A stretch of DNA of 31,535 nucleotides from an uncultured bacterium (GCA_937983635.1 CALJZR010000068.1:1-31535), one strand, 5' to 3'; shown: positions 8,189 through 16,397, counted from the first letter of the stretch. Made by a program: numbers and translations. Notes: generated from the sequence alone by a model not told the origin.

Positions 8189-10084
8189 ATGATTAATTTT
8201 AATAAAAACGAAGACAAGCAGAAGCTCACGCTTAATACGCCGATTAACTTGGCTGTAAAGAATAAGGAGCAGTCGATTGAATCGGATCCGGAGCTGACTA
8301 GGGAAATTATCGAGGAGGAAAAAGCTTTTCGCCGCGGTGTTTTAACGGTGCGCGATATCATTTCTCCAGCTAGTTTGCAAATTACCCCCAAACATTTACG
8401 CTTAGGCTCAAAGTTTGTCCGCACCATTTTTGTTATCGGCTATCCCCGTTACATCAGTGTCGGCTGGTTTGCCCCGATTATCAATCTCAATCTCACCTTT
8501 GATGTCTCCATGTTTTTCTATCCGGTAAAAAGCGCGATTATTCTCAAGCAATTGAAGAATAAGGTGGGCGCTTTGGAGGCGCAGATTATTTCCGATGCCG
8601 AAAAAGGGGCTGCTCGCGATCCTTTGCGGGAAACAGCTTTGCGTGATATTGAATATTTGCGCGATGCTTTGACTCAGGGCACGGAAAAGTTTTTCCAATT
8701 TTCTTTGTACGTGACTTTATATGCGGATGAGTTGGAAGAACTAGACCGTATGTCCGACCAGGTAGAAGATATTTTTGGCTCCCGCCTAGTTTATTCCCGC
8801 CGCGTATATTATCAAGCAGAACAGGGCTTTTCTTCAACTTTGCCTCTCTGTAATGACGAGCTATATATTACCTTTAACATGAATTCCTCGCCCATTGCCT
8901 CATCCTTCCCCTTTATTTCTAGCGAGTTAACTAGCGATCGCGGCATTTTATACGGCATTAATCGCCATAATAATAGTTTGATTCTTTTTGACCGTTTTTC
9001 TTTACAGAATGCTAACTCGGTTGTTTTTGCTACTTCCGGCGCCGGTAAATCCTATGCCATCAAGTTGGAAATTCTACGTTCCTTAATGATGGGCTCGGAG
9101 GTTATCGTGATTGATCCTGAATATGAGTATAAACATTTAGCGGAAGCAGTTGGTGGTACTTACATTAATATTTCTCTCGCTTCGGAAAACAAGATTAATC
9201 CTTTTGATTTACCGCGAGCTATTGGCGGCGAGGCCAAGCCGAAAGATATTATTCGCAGCGCTGTTATCACCTTAAAAGGTTTGGTGCGTTTAATGTTGGG
9301 TAAGTTGAATTATGATGAAGACTCAATTGTTGATCGGGCTCTATTAGAAACTTATGCTAAAAAGGATATTACCCCCGACTCGGATTTATCGGCTATTGAA
9401 CCACCGGTGATGTCTGATTTTGAACAGGTTTTAGACGGTATGGAGGGCGGTAGCGATTTGGCTTTGCGTTTGAAAAAATATACCGAAGGCACCTTTGCGG
9501 GGCTATTAAACAGCGCCACTAACGTCGAGATGAATAACCAATTAGTCTGCTTTTCCGTTCGTGACTTGGAAGATGAACTCCGTCCTTTGGCTATTTACAC
9601 CATCGTTAATTATATTTGGAATACGGTGCGCAGCGAAATGCGCCAGCGCATTCTGGTTATTGATGAAGCTTGGTGGATGATGCAGAACGAAGACAGTGCT
9701 AAATTCATCTTTGCTTTGGTCAAGCGCTGCCGTAAGTATTATTTAGGCGTTACTACTATTACCCAGGATGTTAATGATTTTTTAACCTCTCCCTATGGCC
9801 AGGCTATTGTTACTAACTCTTCTTTGCAGATATTATTGAAGCAGTCCCCGGCGGCCATCGATTTAATTCAAAAAACCTTTTTATTAACAGAGGGGGAAAA
9901 ATATTTGCTGTTAGAGTGCGGTGTCGGCGAAGGCATCTTTTTCGCTGGCAATAAGCACGTAGCCATGAAAGTTGTCGCCTCCTATACTGAAGACCAGCTG
10001 ATTACTTCTGACCCCCGGCAGTTGTTGGAAATTGAAGAAGCAAAAAAAGAATTCAATGAAAGTTTAGCCCAAGAGCAAACTTAA
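8189..10084 (+). CDS. VirB4-family ATPase
   Basis: The protein has 631 residues. Residues ~75-250 form a VirB4 N-terminal domain (FVIGYPRYISVGWF and following). The ATPase domain has Walker A FATSGAGKSYA near 283-292 and Walker B RILVIDEAWWMM near 488. A QDVNDFLTS sensor-like segment and a C-terminal ECGVGEGIFF strand follow, as in TraC/VirB4/TraE proteins. VirB4 proteins power assembly or substrate transfer in type IV secretion. No relaxase, coupling protein or pilin gene is present in the window, so this could serve secretion, DNA uptake or surface appendage assembly rather than conjugation. Upstream PrgI and TraC-like genes form its module. Confidence 0.92.
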   Translation: MINFNKNEDKQKLTLNTPINLAVKNKEQSIESDPELTREIIEEEKAFRRGVLTVRDIISPASLQITPKHLRLGSKFVRTIFVIGYPRYISVGWFAPIINLNLTFDVSMFFYPVKSAIILKQLKNKVGALEAQIISDAEKGAARDPLRETALRDIEYLRDALTQGTEKFFQFSLYVTLYADELEELDRMSDQVEDIFGSRLVYSRRVYYQAEQGFSSTLPLCNDELYITFNMNSSPIASSFPFISSELTSDRGILYGINRHNNSLILFDRFSLQNANSVVFATSGAGKSYAIKLEILRSLMMGSEVIVIDPEYEYKHLAEAVGGTYINISLASENKINPFDLPRAIGGEAKPKDIIRSAVITLKGLVRLMLGKLNYDEDSIVDRALLETYAKKDITPDSDLSAIEPPVMSDFEQVLDGMEGGSDLALRLKKYTEGTFAGLLNSATNVEMNNQLVCFSVRDLEDELRPLAIYTIVNYIWNTVRSEMRQRILVIDEAWWMMQNEDSAKFIFALVKRCRKYYLGVTTITQDVNDFLTSPYGQAIVTNSSLQILLKQSPAAIDLIQKTFLLTEGEKYLLLECGVGEGIFFAGNKHVAMKVVASYTEDQLITSDPRQLLEIEEAKKEFNESLAQEQT

Positions 10085-10095
10085 TTTAAAAATAT

Positions 10096-10710
10096 ATGGA
10101 AAATCGTAAAAAACTAGGAATTTTAATTATCGTTGTCGGCTTTCTGATTATTGCCGCCATCATTTACTTTATTTTTATCAAAAAGCCACAGGACAGTCCT
10201 TTGCCGACAGAGCCGACCGCTTCAACTACCGGTCAACTGCCTGCACCGGATAGTAGCGATATTACTCCTAGCGACAAGCCTCGTAATTATCAGCAATATG
10301 ATATTTCCAAGGAGGCGGAGCATACTACTAATGCCAATGATGTCGCCAAGCTATCTGCTTCTTTTGCCGAGCGTTTAGGCTCTTTCTCCAACGAATCAAA
10401 TTATCGCAATTTTGAAGATTTAAATATCTTTATGACCGCTTCCATGCGGGATTGGGCAGAAAAATATGTAGAGAAAATGCGGGCCGATAATCCTTATAAC
10501 GGCACTTACTACGGCATTACTACAAAAGCAATCAGTGCGGAAGTAAAGAGCTTTAATGAAGCTCAGGGCAATGCCGAAGTGGTGATAACCACTCAGCGCC
10601 GCGAAGTGAAATTAGACGGCGGCGAAAATAATTACCAGCAGAATTTACGCTTAACTTTCCTTAAGCAGAACGGCCAATGGCTCGTTGACGGCGCCTACTG
10701 GGAAAAATAA
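10096..10710 (+). CDS. Membrane-anchored protein of the VirB4 module, NTF2-like C-terminus
   Basis: The protein has 204 residues. One N-terminal membrane span (residues ~8-28) is followed by a Pro/Ser/Thr-rich linker (~33-70) and an extracytoplasmic domain with alternating helices and strands. That domain ends in LRLTFLKQNGQWLVDGAYWEK, a closing strand often seen in NTF2-like/VirB8-like folds. Its placement directly after VirB4 and its topology (short inside, single span, folded outside) suggest a VirB8-like role. That is inference, since no signature motif settles it. The radA start codon lies 2 bases after the stop. Confidence 0.65.
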   Translation: MENRKKLGILIIVVGFLIIAAIIYFIFIKKPQDSPLPTEPTASTTGQLPAPDSSDITPSDKPRNYQQYDISKEAEHTTNANDVAKLSASFAERLGSFSNESNYRNFEDLNIFMTASMRDWAEKYVEKMRADNPYNGTYYGITTKAISAEVKSFNEAQGNAEVVITTQRREVKLDGGENNYQQNLRLTFLKQNGQWLVDGAYWEK

Positions 10711-10712
10711 TT

Positions 10713-12059
10713 ATGGCCATTAAAAAAATTTATTCTTGTTCCCACTGCGACGCCCAATTCCCTAAGTGGAGTGGGCGTTGCTTAGAGTGTGGCTCTTGGG
10801 GAACTTTGAGCGAATCCGTTGTTGATACCCAGACCGAGAAGAAAGAGGAGTCTAAGAAGATGGGTGGCGCCACCGTTATTGATTTACGCGCCCTCAAGAG
10901 CGGCCCGGAAATTCGCATTAAGAGCGGCTGGGAGGAAATCGACCGCGTTTTTGGCGGTGGTATTTTGCCTGGCTCTTTATTACTACTTAGCGGCGAGCCA
11001 GGAATCGGCAAAAGTACTTTAGGGGCGCAACTGGCGAACTCTTTAAGCAAGGGCGGGGAAGTTTTATATGTTAGCGGCGAAGAGTCCGCGGCGCAGGTGA
11101 AGTCCCGCTTAGAAAGATTGGCTTGTGATTTAAGTCGCCTGCGTTTTATCGGGGAGACTAGTGTGGAAAAAATTACGGGAGCGGCTTTGAAATTAAAACC
11201 ATCTTTGGTGGTGGTTGACTCTATTCAAACCGTTTATTCTTCTTTAATTCCCTCAGAAGCCGGGAGCTTAAGCCAAATCCGGGCGGTCGCGGTTAAGTTT
11301 TTAGAAATTGCTAAAGAGCACGGGATTACCGTTTTGCTTATCGGCCATATAACTAAAGATGGCCAGATTGCCGGTCCGAAATCATTAGAACATATTGTTG
11401 ATACCGTTTTATCTTTAGAAAATGAACCGGGTAGCAACTATTGTTTATTGCGTGCTAGCAAGAACCGTTTTGGTTCCGTTAATGAGCTGGGCGTTCTCGA
11501 GATGACTGGCGCTGGTTTTGTTGAAGCTAAAGATCCCAGCTCAGTCTTTTTAGGTTCTGGCGCGACGGCCATTGCCGGCTCCGTTATCGGTTGCGTCTTA
11601 GAAGGCAGTCGGCCCTTTCTCGTTAATATTCAAGCTTTAGTTACTAAAACCGTCTTCGGCTATCCGCAACGCAAAGCCAGTGGCCTAGATTTAAATCGTT
11701 TGCAAGTGTTAAGCGCGGTGATTGCTAAACGCAGTAAGATTAATTTAGTCACCCGCGATATTATTTTAAATGTGGTTGGTGGTTTAAAAATTAATGACCC
11801 GGCTTTAGATTTAGCCGTCTGTGCCGCCATCATTTCTTCCTATCTCAGTAAATCTTTACCCGAAGGCATGGCCGTTATTGGCGAGGTTGGTTTGGGGGCG
11901 GAGTTAAGGCCGGTTTTCCGTTTAGAACAGAGGTTAAAAGAAGCGGAGAAGTTAGGCTTTAAGAGTGCTATTATTCCGGAAGGGGCAGAGTATAAATCAG
12001 GAAAATTAAAGCTGTTGAAGATTAAAAATCTAGGAGAATTAGTAGAGATATTAGCTTAA
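10713..12059 (+). CDS. radA: DNA repair protein RadA
   Basis: At 448 residues this is full length. An N-terminal zinc finger uses C9, C12, C23 and C26 (CSHC ... CLECG). The RecA-like ATPase core has Walker A GEPGIGKST near residue 94, VVVDSIQT, and the RadA-specific KNRFG motif near 250. The C-terminal Lon-protease-like domain has GGLKINDPALDLAV. RadA is a branch-migration helicase acting in recombination and, in naturally competent bacteria, during integration of incoming DNA. Its place at the end of the VirB4-like operon is therefore suggestive, though radA also occurs in many unrelated contexts. A terminator follows. Confidence 0.97.
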   Translation: MAIKKIYSCSHCDAQFPKWSGRCLECGSWGTLSESVVDTQTEKKEESKKMGGATVIDLRALKSGPEIRIKSGWEEIDRVFGGGILPGSLLLLSGEPGIGKSTLGAQLANSLSKGGEVLYVSGEESAAQVKSRLERLACDLSRLRFIGETSVEKITGAALKLKPSLVVVDSIQTVYSSLIPSEAGSLSQIRAVAVKFLEIAKEHGITVLLIGHITKDGQIAGPKSLEHIVDTVLSLENEPGSNYCLLRASKNRFGSVNELGVLEMTGAGFVEAKDPSSVFLGSGATAIAGSVIGCVLEGSRPFLVNIQALVTKTVFGYPQRKASGLDLNRLQVLSAVIAKRSKINLVTRDIILNVVGGLKINDPALDLAVCAAIISSYLSKSLPEGMAVIGEVGLGAELRPVFRLEQRLKEAEKLGFKSAIIPEGAEYKSGKLKLLKIKNLGELVEILA

Positions 12060-12066
12060 ATTTTTC

Positions 12067-12098
12067 AAAAAGAGAACATTTTATTGTTCTTTTTTTAT
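12067..12098 (+). terminator. Intrinsic terminator after radA
   Basis: AGAACA (12073-12078) pairs with TGTTCT (12085-12090), extended outward by A:T pairs, with a 6-base loop and a long T-run. It closes the transcript that begins near 5490. Confidence 0.85.
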
Positions 12099-12104
12099 TT
12101 TCTC

Positions 12105-12133
12105 TTGACTTAATGACTCAAATAGTATATAAT
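12105..12133 (+). promoter_or_regulatory. Sigma-70-type promoter of the DUF4143 ATPase gene
   Basis: TTGACT (12105-12110), a 17-base spacer and TATAAT (12128-12133) form a near-consensus promoter. The predicted start site falls inside the inverted repeat at 12133-12154. Confidence 0.82.
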
Positions 12134-12154
12134 TAGGTTATTATAGTAACCTAA
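12133..12154 (+). promoter_or_regulatory. Inverted repeat at the transcription start, candidate operator
   Basis: TTAGGTTA (12133-12140) and TAACCTAA (12147-12154) are a perfect 8-bp inverted repeat with a 6-base spacer, overlapping the last base of the -10 box and the expected start site. This placement is typical of a repressor site for a dimer. No regulator gene is adjacent. Confidence 0.5.
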
Positions 12155-12178
12155 ATAATATAATTATAGATATTAGAT

Positions 12179-13300
12179 ATGATTTATCGAGAAATTACCA
12201 AAGGAGTCCAAGAATCTTTGTTTAAGGGCAAGGTTGTGATTGTCTATGGCCCCAGACAATCAGGTAAGACCACTTTAGTGAAAAATTTGATGGCTCAATA
12301 TCCTGGCGACCATGTCTATTTAAACTGTGATGAAGTAGACGTCCGTTTGGCTTTAAGCGATAAGACTTCTACCGAGCTACAGTCCTTTATCGGCCTTAAG
12401 CGTTTAGTGGTAATTGATGAAGCGCAACGGGTTGAAAATATTGGTTTGACTCTTAAATTATTGGTAGATAATTTTCCGGAAATGCAAATTTTAGCCACCG
12501 GCTCTTCTTCTTTTGAGCTGTCTAATAGAATTTCAGAACCTTTGACTGGAAGGAAAAAAGAATTTTTTTTATTTCCATTTTCTTTTGGTGAATTAGTTGC
12601 CTCATCGTCTCTGATTGAAGTTAAGCGGCGTTTAGATGATTTTTTAGTTTTTGGTTTATACCCGGATGTGGTGATATCGGGCGCAGATAGGGCCGGAATT
12701 GTTCGTGAACTCGCTACTAGTTATTCTTATAAAGACGTTTTAGCCTATCAAGATATTCGCCGCCCTGAGCTTTTAGAAAAGCTATTACAGGCCTTAGCCT
12801 TACAAATAGGGAGTGAGGTATCTTATACGGAGTTAGCCTCTTTGTTGGGAGTTAATAAAGTAACGGTTGAAAATTATGTTCGCATCCTTGAACAGGCTTA
12901 TATTATTTTTCGGGTAGGGCCCTTTTCTCGCAACATTCGTAATGAGTTAAAAAAGAAGCGCAAAATCTATTTCTATGATCTGGGCTTGCGCAACGCTTTG
13001 ATTAATAATTTTAACCCCTTGTCTTTGCGTCAGGATGTGGGCGCACTTTGGGAAAATTTTTTAATTGTCGAACGTCTTAAGCGGATGCGTAATGCTGGCT
13101 TATTTAATAATATTTATTTTTGGCGGACCACAGCCGGCAAGGAAATCGACTATCTTGAAGATAATGGTGGCACCTTGTCCGCGTATGAGTTTAAATGGCG
13201 TAAAGCTAATTTTTCGGCTCCTAAAGAATTTTTGGCTAATTATAAGGGAAGTTCAGTTAAATTAGTTAACCGAGAAAATTATACAGACTTCATTATTTAG
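12179..13300 (+). CDS. AAA-type ATPase with DUF4143 domain
   Basis: The protein has 373 residues. Walker A GPRQSGKT is at 24-31 and Walker B RLVVIDEAQ near 75-83, followed by the sensor ILATGSSSFEL and the family hallmark LTGRKKEFFLFPFSFGE. The middle carries a winged-helix-like segment (YTELASLLGVNKVTVENYV). The C-terminal DUF4143 part has IYFYDLGLRNALI and a nuclease-like strand with FWRTTAGKEIDYLE ... AYEFKW, resembling a PD-(D/E)xK core. These proteins are common solitary accessory genes of uncertain function. It has its own strong promoter with an operator-like repeat and stands apart from the radA operon. The stop is TAG. Confidence 0.93.
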   Translation: MIYREITKGVQESLFKGKVVIVYGPRQSGKTTLVKNLMAQYPGDHVYLNCDEVDVRLALSDKTSTELQSFIGLKRLVVIDEAQRVENIGLTLKLLVDNFPEMQILATGSSSFELSNRISEPLTGRKKEFFLFPFSFGELVASSSLIEVKRRLDDFLVFGLYPDVVISGADRAGIVRELATSYSYKDVLAYQDIRRPELLEKLLQALALQIGSEVSYTELASLLGVNKVTVENYVRILEQAYIIFRVGPFSRNIRNELKKKRKIYFYDLGLRNALINNFNPLSLRQDVGALWENFLIVERLKRMRNAGLFNNIYFWRTTAGKEIDYLEDNGGTLSAYEFKWRKANFSAPKEFLANYKGSSVKLVNRENYTDFII

Positions 13301-13307
13301 TGTTCTA

Positions 13308-13336
13308 TTGACAATAGTTTAGAAAAGTGATATAAT
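13308..13336 (+). promoter_or_regulatory. Consensus sigma-70-type promoter
   Basis: TTGACA (13308-13313), a 17-base spacer and TATAAT (13331-13336) match the consensus at all twelve positions. It starts 8 bases after the previous stop and serves the orphan gene at 13429 through a structured leader. Confidence 0.88.
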
Positions 13337-13360
13337 TCAGTCAGCGTACTTTGAAAAAAT

Positions 13361-13420
13361 AGGTTTAAAAGTTTATAAGGATTGATCAGTTTTGGTCAGG
13401 CCTTGCAAACTTTTAAATCT
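13361..13420 (+). promoter_or_regulatory. Long leader hairpin upstream of a small membrane-protein gene
   Basis: Positions 13361-13374 pair with 13407-13420 over 14 bp (11 perfect, core TTTAAAAGTTT/AAACTTTTAAA). Above a small internal loop, AAGG (13377-13380) pairs with CCTT (13401-13404). The tip 13382-13388 pairs with 13393-13399 around a GTTT loop. There is no T-run, so it is not a plain terminator. It lies between a consensus promoter and the ATG at 13429 and would form early in the transcript. It could be a stability element, a translational control or a small RNA. Confidence 0.6.
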
Positions 13421-13428
13421 TTAGAAAC

Positions 13429-13830
13429 ATGAAAAAAGCAGCTGTTACCTTGTTTATTTTGGGAGCTATCTCCATTTTTATTTTCTTTTGCTGGATGTTC
13501 TTCGCATTCATCTATTTCTTTCAGGAGCCAAGAGAATATGAAAGTATGGGCTTGTTGCTCGAAGTATCAAGGTATCCAATATTTTGGGTGCTAATAGGAT
13601 CGTTAATAGCCTACTCTCTTTCTTTCTATGGCTTGGCACATGCCGGCGATAGGGTTAAGAACCCCAAATGGCTCATGAAAGCCCTACATTTACGGGGCTG
13701 GAAAGTTATTTTTGCCATTTTGGCCATTATGCCATTATTGGTAATAAAATTAGCCAGAGTAATCTGGCAAACAAACATTTTTATGTCTGCCCGCTCTTTC
13801 TCAAGAGAGGTTATGGAAGAATTTTCCTAA
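13429..13830 (+). CDS. Hypothetical small membrane protein
   Basis: The protein has 133 residues with three hydrophobic spans (roughly residues 8-31, 47-68 and 88-108) separated by short charged loops. No family is recognised. Codon use differs from the housekeeping neighbours, with more ATA and AGA/AGG codons. It has a consensus promoter, a long hairpin leader and its own terminator, so it is a single-gene unit. That architecture supports a real gene although nothing identifies its role. Confidence 0.7.
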   Translation: MKKAAVTLFILGAISIFIFFCWMFFAFIYFFQEPREYESMGLLLEVSRYPIFWVLIGSLIAYSLSFYGLAHAGDRVKNPKWLMKALHLRGWKVIFAILAIMPLLVIKLARVIWQTNIFMSARSFSREVMEEFS

Positions 13831-13852
13831 ATCTCTACAACTCGTTCTACTA

Positions 13853-13885
13853 GGCGCTCCTTCTTTTCTGGGGAGCGTTTTTTTA
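13853..13885 (+). terminator. Intrinsic terminator of the small membrane-protein gene
   Basis: CGCTCC (13855-13860) pairs with GGAGCG (13872-13877), followed by seven T. Confidence 0.85.
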
Positions 13886-13904
13886 TTTAAAAAAGACGGT
13901 ATAT

Positions 13905-13932
13905 AAGAAAAACCTCCGTTTGGGGCGGAGGT
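13905..13932 (-). terminator. Intrinsic terminator of the minus-strand gene ending at 13953
   Basis: ACCTCCG (13912-13918) pairs with CGGAGGT (13926-13932). The T-run is on the minus strand (A-run 13908-13912 on plus), so it stops transcription arriving from recG or the 84-aa gene. Confidence 0.8.
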
Positions 13933-13952
13933 CTTTGCTCTGATAAATGTTT

Positions 13953-14207
13953 TTAACGAAACGCCGGTCTTCTTGTTTTGTTTTTTGCTTTTTGCTTTTT
14001 TGGTTTTTTAAACCGGTGGATAATTTTATTTTTTTCCTCCGCATTCATTTCAATTGTTTTAAGCTTGATTGCCGGCGGGATGGTTCTGTTATTTTCTTCG
14101 CTCGTATTTCGAGCATTTTTGATGATAACATCGCCATTTTTTGAAATTATGTCCTCATCGGTGAACATTATTTCGTCATTTCTAAAGTGACCTTTGTAAA
14201 CGCACAT
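13953..14207 (-). CDS. Hypothetical 84-aa lysine-rich protein
   Basis: No family is recognised. The product is very hydrophilic and strongly basic at the C-terminus (RFKKPKKQKAKNKTRRP), which suggests nucleic-acid or membrane-surface contact. Phe-rich frames on the other strand are best read as shadows. A promoter lies just upstream on the minus strand (14251-14279) and a minus-strand terminator just downstream, which together argue for a real gene. Codon use is AT-rich like that of the neighbouring orphan gene. Confidence 0.6.
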   Translation of the reverse strand: MCVYKGHFRNDEIMFTDEDIISKNGDVIIKNARNTSEENNRTIPPAIKLKTIEMNAEEKNKIIHRFKKPKKQKAKNKTRRPAFR

Positions 14208-14250
14208 TTCTATAAGTTTTTAATGAAACAATAATTGAACTATAAAGTAT

Positions 14251-14279
14251 ATATTATATATTTTTTCTATTTTTGTCAA
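14251..14279 (-). promoter_or_regulatory. Minus-strand promoter of the 84-aa gene
   Basis: On the minus strand, TTGACA (14279-14274) is followed 17 bases later by TAATAT, or 15 bases later by TATAAT. It begins 2 bases after the recG stop codon. Confidence 0.65.
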
Positions 14280-14281
14280 GA

Positions 14282-16348
14282 CTATTCCAAATGGGCTTCG
14301 GTATCACTGGTGTTAGTTAATTGAGCTTTAAGAGCGGGGTGTTTATCTAATTCTGGGTCGGATTTAATAATATCAGCGGCAATAATTTGGGCTTTTTTAA
14401 TCATTTCGTAGTCAAAGAGAGAGGCGATTTTAAGCTCAGGAAAGCCGCTTTGTACTAAACCATATAAATCCCCGGCTCCGCGTAGCTTGAGGTCTATTTG
14501 GGCCAAGGAAAGGCCGTCATGGTATTTACTGAGAGCCTGGAGTCTTTCGGCTGTTTTTGGGCTTTGCTGTTCACGGCTGGTCAGCAGGAGGCAGTATGAC
14601 TGGTGTTCTCCCCGGCCGACACGGCCCCGGAATTGATGCAGTTGGGCTAAACCAAAACGCTCAGCCCCTTCAATAATCATGAGGCTGGCGTTGGGAATAT
14701 CAACCCCGACTTCCACTACAGCGGTAGCTACTAAAATTTTAGTTTTACCATCGGCAAAAGCTTTCATCACTTTTTCTTTGTCGGCACCTTTGAGTTTGCC
14801 GTGGATTAACCCCATTTCTATATCAGGAAAGACTTCTCTTTGCAGGCGGCGGTATTCAGTCGTAGCTGACTTTACTCCTAATTTATCGGACTCTTCAACT
14901 AGGGGGCAGATGATAAAGACTTGGCGGCCAGCTTCAATTTGTTTGCGAGCAAAGGTGTAGGCTTTATCCCGTTCTTCTTCAGCGATTATTTTGGTAATAA
15001 TTTTTTTTCGGTCTTTTGGTAATTCTTTAATTAAAGACAGGTCGAGATCGCCGTAAATGGAAAGGGCAAGGGAGCGGGGAATAGGGGTGGCAGTCATGGA
15101 GAGAAAATGGGGCCAAAGACCGCCGCCGCTTTGTTGGAGCTTCTGTCTTTGTTTAACGCCGAAGCGATGCTGTTCATCTACCACTACCAAGGCTAGTTTA
15201 GGGATATTGTAGTTTTGAATCAAAGCTTGAGTGCCGACAATTATTTCCGCTTCATTAATAATTAATTCGCGGCGATTATTTTTCCCTTTAGGTAAATTAA
15301 AATTAGCTTCAGCCTGATTGCCGCTGAGTAAGGCAATTTTTACATTTGCCTCTCCGAGTAGTTTTAAGAGATTTTGATAATGCTGGGTGGCTAAGATTTC
15401 TGTCGGGGCCATAAGGGCTCCTTGATATTTATTAATAGCTACATTAAGTAGCGCCATGGCCGCAACTACAGTTTTTCCAGAGCCGACATCACCTTCGAGT
15501 AAACGGGACATCGGTGCCTGGCGATTGATGTCTTGTAAAATTTCCCAAGCAGCTTGTTTTTGGCCGGGGGTAAGGGTGAAGGGCAGGGATTGGACAAAGC
15601 TGCGGGTAAATATTTCCTGGAATTCTACTTTTGGCGCCTTCTTATTTTTCAATTGATATTTTAAGGCCTGAGACCGTAATTGTCTGATGAAGAGCTCGCC
15701 AAAGCCTAGGCGTTTCCGGGCCGCCTGGGCTTGTTCCATATTTTCAGGGAAGTGTGCTTGTTTAATGGCCTCCGTTAGAGACATTAGCCCTAACTCCTCT
15801 AATATTTTTTTAGGCAGCCATTCTTCTAATTTATCAACAGCCGCCAAGGCTTGTTTAATAAGAAAGCGTATTTGTTTTTGGGTGATTTCAGAACTGAGGT
15901 GATAGACGGGGACAAGTCCTTGGGTGTGAATCAGGCCGCCGCTGGTGATTTTTTCATATTGCGGCGACACTATGGTTAATTGGCCATAGCTTTCGGCGGT
16001 TTTGCCTGCCAAAGAAACACGGTCGCCTGGTTTTAAGTTTTGGGTAATGAAAGGTTGATTAAACCAGACGACTTTAATCAGGCCGCTGTCATCGCTGACG
16101 ATAGCCTCAGTCAGTTGTCTTTTTTGGCGGGAGCTTCTTTTGTTTTGGATAAGCTCAATGGTGCCCGTAATACTAATATTCCTGCCCGTCTCGGCCTGGT
16201 CGATAGGGGTTGCTTGGCTAAAATCATCGTAGCGGAAAGGGAAATAAAAAAGCAGGTCTTGGACGGTTTCTAAGCCAAGTTTTTTTAATGATTGGGCGGT
16301 GCTTTTACCGACACGGTTGAGTGCCGGCAGGGGGACGCTTAGCAGCAT
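14282..16348 (-). CDS. recG: ATP-dependent DNA helicase RecG
   Basis: At 688 residues this is the usual length (~690). The N-terminal wedge domain includes an OB-fold region (SITGTIELIQNKRS). The helicase core has Walker A GDVGSGKT near residue 285, DEQHRFGV near 391, SMTATPIPRSL, and motif VI HQFRGRVGRGEHQSYCLLL. RecG remodels stalled forks and branch-migrates recombination intermediates. The start codon lies 2 bases beyond the T-run of a terminator hairpin belonging to the tRNA-Arg transcript, with no Shine-Dalgarno sequence, so recG must rely on readthrough or on an unrecognised promoter. The stop is TAG. Confidence 0.98.
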   Translation of the reverse strand: MLLSVPLPALNRVGKSTAQSLKKLGLETVQDLLFYFPFRYDDFSQATPIDQAETGRNISITGTIELIQNKRSSRQKRQLTEAIVSDDSGLIKVVWFNQPFITQNLKPGDRVSLAGKTAESYGQLTIVSPQYEKITSGGLIHTQGLVPVYHLSSEITQKQIRFLIKQALAAVDKLEEWLPKKILEELGLMSLTEAIKQAHFPENMEQAQAARKRLGFGELFIRQLRSQALKYQLKNKKAPKVEFQEIFTRSFVQSLPFTLTPGQKQAAWEILQDINRQAPMSRLLEGDVGSGKTVVAAMALLNVAINKYQGALMAPTEILATQHYQNLLKLLGEANVKIALLSGNQAEANFNLPKGKNNRRELIINEAEIIVGTQALIQNYNIPKLALVVVDEQHRFGVKQRQKLQQSGGGLWPHFLSMTATPIPRSLALSIYGDLDLSLIKELPKDRKKIITKIIAEEERDKAYTFARKQIEAGRQVFIICPLVEESDKLGVKSATTEYRRLQREVFPDIEMGLIHGKLKGADKEKVMKAFADGKTKILVATAVVEVGVDIPNASLMIIEGAERFGLAQLHQFRGRVGRGEHQSYCLLLTSREQQSPKTAERLQALSKYHDGLSLAQIDLKLRGAGDLYGLVQSGFPELKIASLFDYEMIKKAQIIAADIIKSDPELDKHPALKAQLTNTSDTEAHLE

Positions 16349-16349
16349 G

Positions 16350-16379
16350 GTATAAAAATAGGCGCTGTAAAGCGCCTAT
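16350..16379 (-). terminator. Terminator between tRNA-Arg and recG
   Basis: A perfect 9-bp stem (16358-16366 with 16371-16379, core AGGCGCT/AGCGCCT) with a GTAA loop has its T-run on the minus strand. It almost touches the recG ATG. Confidence 0.8.
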
Positions 16380-16397
16380 AATAAAGATAAATTGGTG

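Noticed and set aside
8177..8191. In-frame TAA between the TraC-like and VirB4 genes, suggesting a broken or readthrough VirB4
   Set aside because: The downstream protein carries its own VirB4 N-terminal domain and ATG, and separate TraC-like and VirB4 genes are a known arrangement; same frame is a one-in-three chance.
13947..14190. Two Phe-rich plus-strand ORFs (13947-14144 and 13978-14190)
   Set aside because: They are mirror images of the lysine-rich minus-strand gene 13953-14207, which has a promoter and terminator of its own; the plus frames have neither and are compositionally extreme.
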